Origin: Nocardia testacea NBRC 100365
GTDB lineage: Bacteria > Actinomycetota > Actinomycetes > Mycobacteriales > Mycobacteriaceae
NCBI RefSeq assembly: GCF_000308775.1
Contig: NZ_BAGJ01000011.1
Location: 124,001 to 188,000, forward strand
DNA length: 64,000 bases
Direction: 5' to 3'
Part shown: one piece after another, positions 1-8,283 of the stretch
How positions within the stretch are numbered: the first letter of the stretch is position 1
Layout: every line of letters starts with the position of its first letter
Program-made: the position numbers and the translations under genes
Notes under the pieces: generated by a model
Told to the model about the DNA's origin: nothing
Database searches by the model: none
What the model saw: only the letters and a program-made list of their open reading frames with translations

Positions 1-93
1 GATTGCATTTTCTCTGGTCGTCGGGCGGGCCGTAGCGCGGCGGGCGAAGCGTTGGCCGTGGAAGGCGTGCCCGCAGAGCGCACGGTGAGGTAG

Positions 94-345
94 GGATCGA
101 ACACCGGAGGCGCAGCCGATTTCGCGCCCTACGCCAGCGGGGACGCGGTGCCTGTTGACGCAGTCGCGGCCTTCGCCGACATCGATTACGCCACCGGTTT
201 CGAGCTGGTCGACGGTTTGGCCCGGCTGGCGGCGATGAATCTGCTGCTGCACGGCATCGGGACCCCGAACGGTGGAGCGGGCAAAATCCTGCGCGCCAAA
301 CTCCTGGACGACTTCGATCTGCACACTATCCTCAGGCTGCCCACC
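94..345 (+). pseudogene. Relic of a type I restriction-modification DNA methylase (HsdM-like)
   Basis: An open frame from the in-frame TAG at 91 to about 345 encodes two stretches that look like parts of HsdM. The first (about 181-258) reads like the segment ending AAMNLLLHGIG, in which HsdM proteins usually have a similar MNL-LHG sequence. The second (about 270-345) resembles the later segment containing GGAGK...LDDFDLHTILRLPT. In intact HsdM proteins these parts are separated by a long stretch carrying the NPPF catalytic motif, which is absent here, so an internal deletion is likely. After LRLPT the frame runs into unrelated residues overlapping the end of the next gene. There is no start, no full domain and no hsdS or hsdR neighbour. 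The family assignment is by eye. I see nothing assignable in positions 1-93. Confidence 0.5.
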
Positions 346-395
346 ATGGGCAGACCGTCATTCTGCCGCGGAGCAGCGGGCGGCCCGCACTGCGG

Positions 396-1034
396 TCAGC
401 TCCTCGTTGCCGGCGGCAGCAGCGTGGCGGACAAGTGCTCCTGTGCCAAGCGGCGGAGAGCGGAAAGCGCGGTGTCGCCGAGGACGGTCCCGACGATGGC
501 GGTTTCGATCATCCGCTCGAGAGTGGGCTCGTTGCCGATCAGCCCGAGGTCCGTGGCGGCGATGGCTTCGCTGGCGACGGCGTACTCGTCCAATGCGGCG
601 ACCACGTCGGAATGACCGAGCAGGTGAAGCGCCGCGCATACATCGATGAGGTTGGCGAGAGCGGGGCTGTGCTCGGCAATGTGCCAGCCTCGGCGCTCCA
701 GTAGGGCAGCGACATCACGCGCGGCCGACTCGCGGCGTTCGTCACCGACTGGTGACCGGCGACCGGCGACCGCGTACAGCACATGACCGAGCGAGTCGCG
801 GGCGGACAACTTCCTGCTGTCGAGCGCGGCGAGTAGCTCTTTGGTTTCCCCGACCGACAGTCCGCTGATGTCCATCAGTGCCTTGATCAGGCGCAGACGG
901 CCGATGTGTGCGTCGCTGTAGTCGACCTGGTTGTGATGAGTTCGCATGCCGGGTGGCAACAGGCCCTCGCGGACGTAGTACTTGATCGTCGCGGCAGAAA
1001 CGCCGCTGACGCGGCTGAGTTCGGCGATCCGCAT
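396..1034 (-). CDS. MerR-family transcriptional regulator
   Basis: 212 aa. The N-terminus (MRIAELSRVSGVSAATIKYYVREG) is a typical MerR winged helix-turn-helix, with the YYVREGLLPP and later YSDAHIGRLRLIKAL segments that position MerR proteins on DNA, followed by a dimerisation helix at about 60-75. The remaining 130 residues form an Ala/Leu-rich C-terminal domain of unknown ligand, longer than in metal-sensing MerR proteins and without a cysteine cluster, so an organic ligand is more likely. It is divergent from the membrane-protein gene at 1142. The 107-bp gap contains several TATCGATA dyads, so it probably controls both itself and the neighbouring pair. Confidence 0.85.
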   Translation of the reverse strand: MRIAELSRVSGVSAATIKYYVREGLLPPGMRTHHNQVDYSDAHIGRLRLIKALMDISGLSVGETKELLAALDSRKLSARDSLGHVLYAVAGRRSPVGDERRESAARDVAALLERRGWHIAEHSPALANLIDVCAALHLLGHSDVVAALDEYAVASEAIAATDLGLIGNEPTLERMIETAIVGTVLGDTALSALRRLAQEHLSATLLPPATRS

Positions 1035-1060
1035 CGAGACCCATACCTTTCGGTCGAGTG

Positions 1061-1117
1061 TTGACAGTCGATAGTAAAACTATCGATAATGCTATCGATA
1101 GTTCAACTATCGATAGT
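1061..1117 (+). promoter_or_regulatory. Promoter with tandem TATCGATA operator repeats
   Basis: TTGACA (1061-1066) and GATAAT (1085-1090), 18 bp apart, form a good candidate promoter for the gene at 1142; slightly long spacing is usual for MerR-controlled promoters. Over and beyond it lie four related elements: GTCGATAG (1067-1074) and three TATCGATA palindromes (1081-1088, 1093-1100, 1109-1116). They sit exactly between the divergent MerR and membrane-protein genes, so the MerR product is the likely binder. Confidence 0.65.
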
Positions 1118-1141
1118 GTCACTATGAAAGAAGGCCGACCG

Positions 1142-2095
1142 ATGACAGCTCCGTTTCCCGCCCTCCACTGGCATCGCCCGTTGATGCTGCTGGCCATCGT
1201 CATGGCAGCGCTCACCGGCGCGTCCCTCATAGGCTTGGTCATCGACGATCGCACCTTGACCGGCATGCCGATCTGGACCAAATCCGTGAAATTCGCCGTG
1301 TCCGTGGTGGTTTATGCCGTGACCTGGGCCTGGCTGATCGCCCAGCTCACCCGCTGGCGGAAGATCGCGTGGTGGGCCGGCACGATCGCGGCGGCCGGTC
1401 TCGCGGTGGAGTTGATCATCATCGTCACCCAGATCGTGCGCGGGACCACCAGCCACTTCAATTACACGACGCCGCTGAACGCGACACTGTGGAATATCAT
1501 GGGGGCCTCGATCATTCTGGTCTGGGTCGCCACGCTGGTTGTCTCGGTGGCACTGTTCCGTAATGGCACGGCCGACCGCGCCCGCAATACGGCGATCCGC
1601 TACGGCGCCGCGCTGTCCCTGGCCGGCGCGGCACTCGGCCTGTTGATGGTGCCGGCGACCCCGGCGCAGCGAGTGACGGGCAGTTCGGTCGTCGGCGCGC
1701 ATACCGTCGGCCTCCCCGACGGTGGACCCGGATTGCCGTTCCTCGGCTGGAGCTCCGTCGGCGGCGACCTGCGGGTCCCGCATTTCATCGGTATGCACGC
1801 GCTGCAAGCGCTTCCGCTGCTACTGGTCGCCCTCGAATTCGGGGCACGGCGGATTCCGGCCTTGCGGTCGATGCAGGTACGACACAGACTCATCGTGACA
1901 GCGGCGGTGGCTTTCGGCGCGTTGCTCGTCGTGCTGACCTGGCAGGCGTTGCGCGGTCAGTCGGTAGTGCGGCCGGACGGTCCCACCTTGCTCGCCTTCC
2001 TCGTGATCGTCGTAGCTTCCCTGTGCTCGGCGGGCATTGTCCTGCGGCCGAGAGCCGTTGCTGTTTCGGGCGACTCGGTGGACGCGGTCCGATGA
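1142..2095 (+). CDS. Multi-pass integral membrane protein of unknown function
   Basis: About 317 aa from the ATG at 1142, chosen because AAGG lies at a workable distance upstream (1130s) and because the earlier in-frame codons fall inside the operator repeats. There are about eight hydrophobic segments, with short polar loops between them (for example IDDRTLTGMPIWTKSVKFAVS and VRGTTSHFNYTTPLNA). I do not recognise the family with certainty. The stop overlaps the start of the next gene (ATGA at 2092-2095), so the two are translationally coupled. Divergence from a MerR gene suggests an inducible membrane pair. No signal peptide is separable from the first membrane helix. Confidence 0.75.
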   Translation: MTAPFPALHWHRPLMLLAIVMAALTGASLIGLVIDDRTLTGMPIWTKSVKFAVSVVVYAVTWAWLIAQLTRWRKIAWWAGTIAAAGLAVELIIIVTQIVRGTTSHFNYTTPLNATLWNIMGASIILVWVATLVVSVALFRNGTADRARNTAIRYGAALSLAGAALGLLMVPATPAQRVTGSSVVGAHTVGLPDGGPGLPFLGWSSVGGDLRVPHFIGMHALQALPLLLVALEFGARRIPALRSMQVRHRLIVTAAVAFGALLVVLTWQALRGQSVVRPDGPTLLAFLVIVVASLCSAGIVLRPRAVAVSGDSVDAVR

Positions 2096-2544
2096 CCGAT
2101 TTGCTCTTCGATATCACTTTCTGGTTCGCGGCGCCGTTCTGGGCGCTGATGATCCTGGCTCCCGGATGGCGTCGAACCAGTGCTGCTGTGGCATCGCCAC
2201 TGATCTGCCTACCGTCTCTGGTGGTCTACGCCGTGTTGATCCTTCCCGGCTTCTCCAGTTTCGCGAAAGAGCTGATCAACCCGAGCCTGCTCGGCCTGCA
2301 GGCTGTGCTCGGTAGCGATGTGGGCGCGGCAGCCGCGTGGGCGCACTTCGTCGCATTCGATCTGTTTCTCGGGCGGTGGATCTTCCATGACAGCCGCGCT
2401 CGTGGTCTTCCGGCGCTGCTCATCAGCCCGCTGCTCGCGCTGACCATTCTGTTCGCGCCGGTCGGTGTCCTGCTGTATCTGATCACCCGATCCGCGTGGG
2501 CAGCGCAGTCCCGGCTCGGCCGGCCCGCCCCTCAACGATCTTGA
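2092..2544 (+). CDS. ABA4-like (DUF4281) membrane protein
   Basis: 150 aa, beginning at the ATG that overlaps the preceding stop. The start MTDLLFDITFWFAAPFWALMILAPGW and the later AAWAHFVAFDLFLGRWIFHDSR are typical of the ABA4/DUF4281 family, small four-helix membrane proteins named after a plant protein needed for neoxanthin synthesis. The bacterial role is unknown, and carotenoid involvement here would be a guess. Four hydrophobic segments are visible. It is co-transcribed with the membrane protein just upstream. No terminator-like hairpin with a T-run is obvious in the following gap, which instead holds GTCGGC repeats near 2661-2685. Confidence 0.8.
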   Translation: MTDLLFDITFWFAAPFWALMILAPGWRRTSAAVASPLICLPSLVVYAVLILPGFSSFAKELINPSLLGLQAVLGSDVGAAAAWAHFVAFDLFLGRWIFHDSRARGLPALLISPLLALTILFAPVGVLLYLITRSAWAAQSRLGRPAPQRS

Positions 2545-2712
2545 TGGGCCGCATGTACCGTCCCGGCAACGCTCGTTCAGCCGATGCGGTTCTCTCACCG
2601 GGGGTATCGCCGGGCACCCCCCCGAACCTTGAACGAGGGGGCCTGATCGGGCCGATGCGGCGTCGGCGTCGGCGTCGGCCCGTCGGCAGCGTGGCGGCCA
2701 TCGGCGTCGGGC

Positions 2713-3219
2713 TCAGTTCTGTTGAGCCGATTTCCCCTCGGCCGACGCGGAGCTCAATGCGGTGGCCTGGGGGTTGACCGTATCGCGCACGATGCGTAAC
2801 GCGCAGAGAAGTGCGTCGAGTTGTTCGGCGGTGAGCAGGTCGATGAGCCACTGCTGGATTGCGTCGAGGTAGAGCGGCAGGACTTGTTCGAGTCGTTGCG
2901 CTCCCGCCGCGGTAAGTGTGGCGTAGGAGACGCGCCGGTCGGTGGGGTCCAGTTCGCGGACCGACAGGCCGCCGCGGGACAGCCGGTCGACCAGCCGGGT
3001 GACACCGCTGGTGGACAACGAGGTCTGGTTCGCGAGGTCGGTCATGCGCAACCGTCGGCCGGGGGAACGGCTCAGTCGGATCAACGCATTGAGGTCGAGG
3101 CCGGACAATCCGTGCGCTTTCCAGACGGGTTCCATCCGCGCGAGCAGGCCCTCGTGCGTTTCGAGCAGCAGACCCATCGCTGTGAGCCGGGGGTCATCGA
3201 ACAAGTCACTGGCGCCCAT
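2713..3219 (-). CDS. MarR-family transcriptional regulator
   Basis: 168 aa from the ATG at 3219 (MGASDLFDDPRL). It has the MarR winged-helix layout: helices to about 60, the recognition region RMTDLANQTSLSTSGVTRLVDRL at about 64-86, then the wing with the DPTDRRVSYATLTAAGAQRL signature at about 95-115, and a C-terminal dimerisation helix. It is divergent from the SGNH hydrolase at 3292, with a 72-bp gap carrying a direct repeat (TTGACATGC/TTGACGTGC) likely to be its operator. An upstream in-frame extension to 3312 would overlap that operator and the neighbour, so the shorter start is preferred. Confidence 0.88.
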   Translation of the reverse strand: MGASDLFDDPRLTAMGLLLETHEGLLARMEPVWKAHGLSGLDLNALIRLSRSPGRRLRMTDLANQTSLSTSGVTRLVDRLSRGGLSVRELDPTDRRVSYATLTAAGAQRLEQVLPLYLDAIQQWLIDLLTAEQLDALLCALRIVRDTVNPQATALSSASAEGKSAQQN

Positions 3220-3255
3220 GCGCTCGAACCTACCAGAAGTCTGATGCGCGGATAG

Positions 3256-3280
3256 TTGACATGCGTAATATTGACGTGCA
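3256..3280 (+). promoter_or_regulatory. Candidate promoter/operator between MarR and SGNH hydrolase genes
   Basis: TTGACATGC (3256-3264) and TTGACGTGC (3271-3279) are near-identical repeats 15 bp apart, in the short gap between the two divergent genes. The first TTGACA can act as the -35 of the hydrolase promoter. The spacing suits a MarR dimer site. Confidence 0.45.
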
Positions 3281-3291
3281 AAATCTGCTCT

Positions 3292-4509
3292 ATGGGAAAT
3301 TCCGCATCGCAAATAAACTTCGACGGAAACAGCTGGCTCGCCGGCTTCCGATCGGGTGTCATCAGCCCGGATGAGCAGATCGCACTCACCGAACCCCGTG
3401 CGTTCGCCGATCAGACGATCCGCCAGTCCCTGCGACTCGCCGGGGGCGGCAGCCGGGTACGGGTGCGTCTGACCAACCGTTACGGCCGCACTCCGCTGCG
3501 GGTGCGGGCCAGGATCGCGATCCAGTCGGCGGGGGACGAAATAGACGCGGCGACCGACACTCCGCTGCGTTTCGCCGGCGCGGACGAGGTCCGGATCGCG
3601 CCGGGGGCCGAGGTCGTGAGCGATCCGATCGACTGGGCGACAACGGCCGGAACGACCCTGGCGCTGAGTCTGTACCTACCGGAGTCCACCGGCCTCGCGA
3701 CCTACTCGCACATGCCGCAGCAGACCGCCTACGTCGCACCCGGTGACCAGTCCGGCGCTGTCCGCCTCACCGGGGTGGAGCCGGTGGGCGCGCGTTTCTT
3801 CGTCACCGGTGTCGACGTCTACGGCCCTGCCTCGACGCCGGTGACGGTCGCATTCGGTGACTCGTGGTTCGAAGGCGTGGGTACGACTCCCGACACCGAC
3901 CGGCGCAGTGTCGACATCATGAACCGGCGGCTGCCCGCGGGCTGGGTGGTCAACCAGGGAATATCCGGTAACAGGTTGCTGCGCCCGGAGATCGGCGAGA
4001 GCGGGCTGGCCCGGTTCGATCGGGACGTCCTCGCGGTCCCCGGGGTGCGGCGAGTCCTGCTCCACTTCGGCATCAACGATCTGATCCTCGGCGGGATGGC
4101 CGGGCAGCCCCCGGCGACGGCGGCGGAGCTCATCGCGGGCTTCATCGAGTTGGCCCGGCGCGCACATAGGGCCGGGCTTGCGGTGCACGCCGCGACGATA
4201 GGACCCTTCGGTGGGTCGGTATTCCCAAAAGTTACTGCTGTCGAGGGGTCTCCGATCCGTCGGGAGGTCAACGAGTGGCTCCTGCGCACAGATGTCTTCG
4301 ACTCGGTGGCCGACCTCGCGGACGCGGTGGCCGACCCTGCGGACCCGGACCGTATCCATCCGGTGTTCGACAGCGGCGACGGAACCCATCTCAACGACCG
4401 AGGAGCGGCGGTCATGGCCGAAACCCTGCTGCCGATGCTGCCCGAGTTCGACCGCGTGATACCAGGGCGGGGAAGCTCGGCGGGGGCTGGTCTCGCGGAA
4501 GCTGCCTGA
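3292..4509 (+). CDS. SGNH/GDSL-family hydrolase
   Basis: 405 aa. The first 180 residues form a beta-rich domain of the kind found before GDSL domains in actinobacterial esterases. The catalytic domain follows, with the four SGNH blocks: FGDSWFEG (block I Ser), the glycine in GISGNRLL (block II), HFGINDL (block III Asn) and DGTHLNDRG (block V Asp/His). No N-terminal signal peptide is evident, so it is probably cytoplasmic or non-classically exported. The start was placed at ATG 3292, after the operator repeats. Likely substrates are esters or acylated carbohydrates; which one cannot be told. Probably regulated by the divergent MarR protein. Confidence 0.85.
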   Translation: MGNSASQINFDGNSWLAGFRSGVISPDEQIALTEPRAFADQTIRQSLRLAGGGSRVRVRLTNRYGRTPLRVRARIAIQSAGDEIDAATDTPLRFAGADEVRIAPGAEVVSDPIDWATTAGTTLALSLYLPESTGLATYSHMPQQTAYVAPGDQSGAVRLTGVEPVGARFFVTGVDVYGPASTPVTVAFGDSWFEGVGTTPDTDRRSVDIMNRRLPAGWVVNQGISGNRLLRPEIGESGLARFDRDVLAVPGVRRVLLHFGINDLILGGMAGQPPATAAELIAGFIELARRAHRAGLAVHAATIGPFGGSVFPKVTAVEGSPIRREVNEWLLRTDVFDSVADLADAVADPADPDRIHPVFDSGDGTHLNDRGAAVMAETLLPMLPEFDRVIPGRGSSAGAGLAEAA

Positions 4510-4737
4510 CCGGGTGCGGGGTTCCGCAGCCCCGGGGAGACGGCACGATCGAGAGGCGGGTGTACGGTTCACCGCTCACCGCTGCGGGATGAGCGAACGC
4601 CGGGCCCGAGGTCCCGGACCCCCGCGGAGGGGTCTGCCGACCGTTCGTGGTGAACGCCGCGTCGGTCCGGTGGCCCGGCGGATCATCTCTGCGGACCGGG
4701 GTCGTCGCAATGGGATCCCGGTCCACATCGGAAGCGC

Positions 4738-5349
4738 TCATTTCTGCGGCCGGCGACCCAGATAACGCAGCAGCCGGTCCGTACTGGAACCCTCGCCCTC
4801 GACGATCGGGCCGTAGGCGCCCCAATCGCGCAGTGGTTCGATCCGGCCCTGGGCCGCGGCGAGGATCGGTGCGCAGAGTTCGTCGGTCAGCGGGGATTCC
4901 TGGCCGGTGGCGACCGCGATATCCCAGGCGTGCACCGCCGCGTCCAGGGCGCACAACACCGCGGCCACCGGGGTGGGCAGGGGGCCGAAGGGGAGTGGGG
5001 TGGGCACGCTCTCGGTGTCGTCGGTGACGGTGGACCAGGCGGTCGCCGTCTCCTCCAAGGCGACGGTGACCAGGGCGACGGGGCCGTCGGCGATGGTGCC
5101 GGTCGGGGAGAAGGGATCGTAGGCCGGGCCGGCGCCCACGCCGAGTGCCGCGGCGAAGGCGCGCTGATCTCCGGCGGCGTGCTCGGCGACCTGTGCGACA
5201 TTCCAGTCCGCGCACGGGGTCGCCAGCTGCCACTGACCGGCGTCGACTCGTGCGATCACCTCACGCAGTGCGTCGTGGGCGGAGCTCAGCACCTCGCGCC
5301 AGACCGGTGCGAGCTGAGCGGTGGTGTCCTGTGCGGCGGTGATTTCCAT
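4738..5349 (-). CDS. TIGR03086-type DinB/mycothiol maleylpyruvate isomerase-like protein
   Basis: 203 aa. The pattern is that of the actinobacterial metal-binding DinB-fold proteins: CADWNVAQVAEHAAGDQRAFAAALG near residues 43-70, then the second His-bearing segment ALDAAVHAWDIAVATGQ near 140, together supplying the three-His metal site. Members are thought to use mycothiol or other small thiols, but most are uncharacterised. The ATG at 5349 was chosen because it precedes MEITAAQDTTAQLAPVW; the longer upstream frame runs into the neighbour's promoter. It is divergent from the WYL-type regulator at 5447, which probably controls it. The 228-bp gap downstream (4510-4737) shows no gene. Confidence 0.8.
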   Translation of the reverse strand: MEITAAQDTTAQLAPVWREVLSSAHDALREVIARVDAGQWQLATPCADWNVAQVAEHAAGDQRAFAAALGVGAGPAYDPFSPTGTIADGPVALVTVALEETATAWSTVTDDTESVPTPLPFGPLPTPVAAVLCALDAAVHAWDIAVATGQESPLTDELCAPILAAAQGRIEPLRDWGAYGPIVEGEGSSTDRLLRYLGRRPQK

Positions 5350-5446
5350 TGTGCTGCCTCTCGGTCGTTTTCGGTGTTGAACACAGGCTATGGCCCTATT
5401 AGGCTCGTTTTCTTCCTGATAAGCACGGCGCGGAAATGAGAATTTT

Positions 5447-6400
5447 GTGACCTCCACCACAACCCGGGTGCTTCGGTTGCTGTCGCTGCTTCAGGACCGC
5501 GCTTACACCGGTCCCGAACTGGCGCAACGGCTCGGCGTCACCGATCGCACCCTGCGCCAGGACATCGCCCGTTTACGCGAGCTCGGATACCCGGTGCACG
5601 CCGCCCGGGGCCCGGTCGGCGGCTACCGCCTCGGCCAGGGCGCGACCATGCCGCCGTTGCTGCTCGACGACGACGAAGCGGTCGCGGTCGCGCTGGCCAT
5701 GGGCCTCGCCGAGGACGGGTCCACCGGTATCGCCGATATCGACCACAGTGTCAAACGGACCCTCGCCAAGCTGGAGCGCATCCTGCCGAAACGCCTGCAG
5801 CGCACTGTGCACGCCCTGCGCGAGACCACCGCGGTCGGTCCGGCGACCATCGGATCCCGGGAACCGGACGCGCCGGTGCCCGCCGAAACCCTGGCCACGA
5901 TCGCGGCGGCGATACGTGCCGCCCGGGAACTCGAACTGGACGATCTCCGGGTCGAGCCGTACCGGCTGGTCAGCTGGCAACGCCGCTGGTATCTGGTCGG
6001 CTACGACCTCGACACGCACGCCTGGCGCGCGTTCCCGGTGGCGAATCGGCGCCGGGTGGTGGCGGGCACCCGCCGCTTCGCCGCCCGCACCCCGCCCGAA
6101 AGCGATTTGGTGGCATTCGTGCTCCGGGAGGTGGCCTCCGCGGGTTACGCGGTGCACGCCCGGGTCACGGTGCTGGCACCTGCGGAAACCGTTATCGCCC
6201 GGATCAATCCGGCGGTCGGGGTGGTGGTACCGGTCGACGAGAACTCGTGCCTGCTGCTCACCGGCGCGGACGCGATGGAGACCATAGCCATCTACCTGAG
6301 CATGTTGATGATGGATTTCCGCGTCGACGGCCCACCGGAACTGGTCGAACACATCCGCACCCTGGGACGGCGATATCGGGAGGCGGTGGCCCACCTCTGA
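5447..6400 (+). CDS. HTH-11/WYL-domain (YafY-type) transcriptional regulator
   Basis: 317 aa, GTG start. Residues 1-60 form an HTH_11 (DeoR-like) DNA-binding domain: RVLRLLSLLQDRAYTGPELA then VTDRTLRQDIARLRELGYPV. The centre carries a WYL domain at about 140-210 (VEPYRLVSWQRRWYLVGYDL, then AWRAFPVANRRRVVAG), and the C-terminus a WCX-type extension. WYL proteins usually bind nucleic acid or small ligands and are common as local regulators. It is divergent from the DinB-like gene with a 97-bp shared promoter region, so auto- and neighbour-regulation are likely. Confidence 0.88.
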   Translation: MTSTTTRVLRLLSLLQDRAYTGPELAQRLGVTDRTLRQDIARLRELGYPVHAARGPVGGYRLGQGATMPPLLLDDDEAVAVALAMGLAEDGSTGIADIDHSVKRTLAKLERILPKRLQRTVHALRETTAVGPATIGSREPDAPVPAETLATIAAAIRAARELELDDLRVEPYRLVSWQRRWYLVGYDLDTHAWRAFPVANRRRVVAGTRRFAARTPPESDLVAFVLREVASAGYAVHARVTVLAPAETVIARINPAVGVVVPVDENSCLLLTGADAMETIAIYLSMLMMDFRVDGPPELVEHIRTLGRRYREAVAHL

Positions 6401-6528
6401 TATGGCCGGGCCTGTGTGGCGAGCCGATTCACCGTGAGCACCCATGCGGGTTGCCGTGGAATCGAATGGACCACTGTCCGCCCGTGCTGCCCGAACATCG
6501 AATCGGCGGAATGGTCGATCCCGGGTGC

Positions 6529-7623
6529 TCAGGCGGTCGCCGGGAGGGTCGGATAATCCGTATAACCCTCGGCCCCGCCCACGTACATCAGCTGCGCGTC
6601 GCGGACCGCGTTCAGGGGCGCGCCGATACGCAGGCGTTCCACCAGATCGGGGTTGGCCAGGAAGGCGCGGCCCAGCGCGATGTGGTCGGCGCCGGCGGCG
6701 AGCAGGCGTCCGGCCCCTTCGACGATGGCGCCGGCATCGCGGGCATCACCGGCGGGGTTGGCGACGAGGCTGCCGGGCCACAGCTCCCGGAGCCGGGGCA
6801 GCAGCGGATCGTCGGCCTCGACCCGGACGATGTGCAGGTACGCGAGACCCCGGTCGGCGACCGCGCTGACCAGGGCCGGATAGATGGCCTCGGTATCGCC
6901 CTCCGCTATGCCGTTCACGGGATTCGCCGGCGAGATGCGCAGCCCCACCCGCTCCGGCCCGATGGCCGCCGCCACCGCCTCGACGACCTCGACCGTGAAC
7001 CGGATCCGGTTCTCGACCGGGCCGCCGTACTCGTCGGTGCGCTGGTTGGTGTTGCGGGCCAGGAACTGATGCAGCAGATAGCCGTTGGCGCTGTGGACTT
7101 CCACCCCGGCGAACCCGGCGTCGACGGCATTACGCGCGGCGGCGGCGAAATCGGCGACGGTCGCCTGGATCTCGTCGGCCGTGAGTGCGCGCGGTGTCAC
7201 GGCCGGCTGATGACCCGACGGGGTGTGCACGGTATCGGGCAGTGGGATCGGCGAGGGCGCGACCGGAACCAGACCGCTGTTGTCGGGATGACCGACCCGC
7301 CCGCCGTGCTGGAGTTGCAGGAACATCCGACCGCCGGCCGCCCGGACGGCGTCGGTGACGCGGCGCCAGCCCGCGATGTGCTCGGCGCGGTGGATACCGG
7401 GGATATTGGCGTAGGTCTGGCCCACCTGGTTCGGGGTGGCGGCCTCGGCGATGATCAGACCCGCGCCGGCCCGCTGGGCGTAGTAGGTCGCCATCAGGTC
7501 CGAAGGGGTGCCGTCCGCCTGCGCGCGGTTACGTGTCAAGGGGGCCATCACCAGGCGGTGCGGTAGTTCCAGCCCGGCGAGGCGAGCGGGAGCGAATAGA
7601 TCACGGGGCGCTGTGGTTGTCAT
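6529..7623 (-). CDS. Old Yellow Enzyme family alkene reductase (N-ethylmaleimide reductase-like)
   Basis: 364 aa, a full-length FMN-dependent TIM barrel. Diagnostic segments include RLVMAPLTRNRAQ near the N-terminus, GGRMFLQLQHGGRVGHP, then GFAGVEVHSANGYLLHQFL (substrate His and Asn), RTDEYGGPVENRIRF, and the FMN phosphate site AGADHIALGRAFLANPDL. These enzymes reduce activated C=C bonds or nitro groups with NADPH in the cytoplasm. It is divergent from a MerR gene at 7689, with a dyad in the gap, so induction by an electrophile through that MerR is a reasonable inference. ATG at 7623. Confidence 0.93.
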   Translation of the reverse strand: MTTTAPRDLFAPARLAGLELPHRLVMAPLTRNRAQADGTPSDLMATYYAQRAGAGLIIAEAATPNQVGQTYANIPGIHRAEHIAGWRRVTDAVRAAGGRMFLQLQHGGRVGHPDNSGLVPVAPSPIPLPDTVHTPSGHQPAVTPRALTADEIQATVADFAAAARNAVDAGFAGVEVHSANGYLLHQFLARNTNQRTDEYGGPVENRIRFTVEVVEAVAAAIGPERVGLRISPANPVNGIAEGDTEAIYPALVSAVADRGLAYLHIVRVEADDPLLPRLRELWPGSLVANPAGDARDAGAIVEGAGRLLAAGADHIALGRAFLANPDLVERLRIGAPLNAVRDAQLMYVGGAEGYTDYPTLPATA

Positions 7624-7637
7624 GCCTGGACGGTAAG

Positions 7638-7657
7638 ACCTGACATTGATGTGAAGT
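7638..7657. promoter_or_regulatory. Dyad in the Old Yellow Enzyme/MerR divergent promoter
   Basis: ACCTGACA-TTGA-TGTGAAGT is an inverted repeat (6 of 8 positions per arm) centred in the 65-bp gap. On the minus strand it follows TTGAAC (7661-7656), which can serve as the -35 of the reductase gene. Position and symmetry fit a MerR-type site. Confidence 0.45.
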
Positions 7658-7688
7658 TCAAGCCCGAACGGGAAAATACGAGGTGAGC

Positions 7689-8066
7689 ATGCGAATCGGA
7701 GAACTGGCGCAGCGGACCGGGGTCAGCGAACGCTCACTGCGCTACTACGAAGAACAGCGGTTGCTCACCGCCGACCGCACCCCGGGCGGCCATCGCGACT
7801 ATCCCGAGCACGCGGTGGACCGGGTCGTACACATCCAGGAACTCTTCGCGGCCGGACTGTGCAGTAAGAAGATCGTGGAGATCTTGCCCTGCATGCGCGA
7901 CACCGACGGCGGCGCCAATGAATTCGCGACCCCCGCGCTGGTGAACGAGCTGCGGGTCGAACGGGAACGGATCGACCGGATGATCGCCGATCTGCTGCGC
8001 TCGCGCGAAGTCCTGGACGAGGTGATCGAACGGGCGGGCGCGGGTTTCACGACCGCGGCTGCGTGA
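7689..8066 (+). CDS. MerR-family transcriptional regulator
   Basis: 125 aa from the ATG at 7689; a GTG two codons earlier (7683) lies inside the GAGGTGAG ribosome-binding site and is less likely. It shows the standard MerR head MRIGELAQRTGVSERSLRYYEEQ with RTPGGHRDY, HIQELFAAGLCSKKI as the linker, and a long coiled C-terminal helix (NELRVERERIDRMIADLLRSREVLDEVI). One cysteine pair-like position (C58 and C67 region) is present but the spacing is not that of SoxR, so a redox cluster is not supported. It probably senses electrophiles and drives the divergent Old Yellow Enzyme gene. Confidence 0.87.
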   Translation: MRIGELAQRTGVSERSLRYYEEQRLLTADRTPGGHRDYPEHAVDRVVHIQELFAAGLCSKKIVEILPCMRDTDGGANEFATPALVNELRVERERIDRMIADLLRSREVLDEVIERAGAGFTTAAA

Positions 8067-8283
8067 GAGCCGTCCCCGCATCCCGAATCGGTTCGCCGAC
8101 GCCGGATGTCGCTGCCGGCAGGCCCCGGTCCGTGTCGGCGACAGGCGGAGCCGCAATGAAGCCGGGAACCGGCCCCACCGGTGTATCTCACCCTCGAGCG
8201 GAGACTTGACTGCCGGGATTGCGCTGTCATCGTCGCCGATCCCGCTACACTCGGGCCACTGTTCCCGAGTCAGGTGGTGACTC

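Noticed and set aside
2620..2700. GTCGGC repeats as a CRISPR or tandem repeat element
   Set aside because: Only a short run of direct GTCGGC units without spacers; simple GC-rich slippage is enough.
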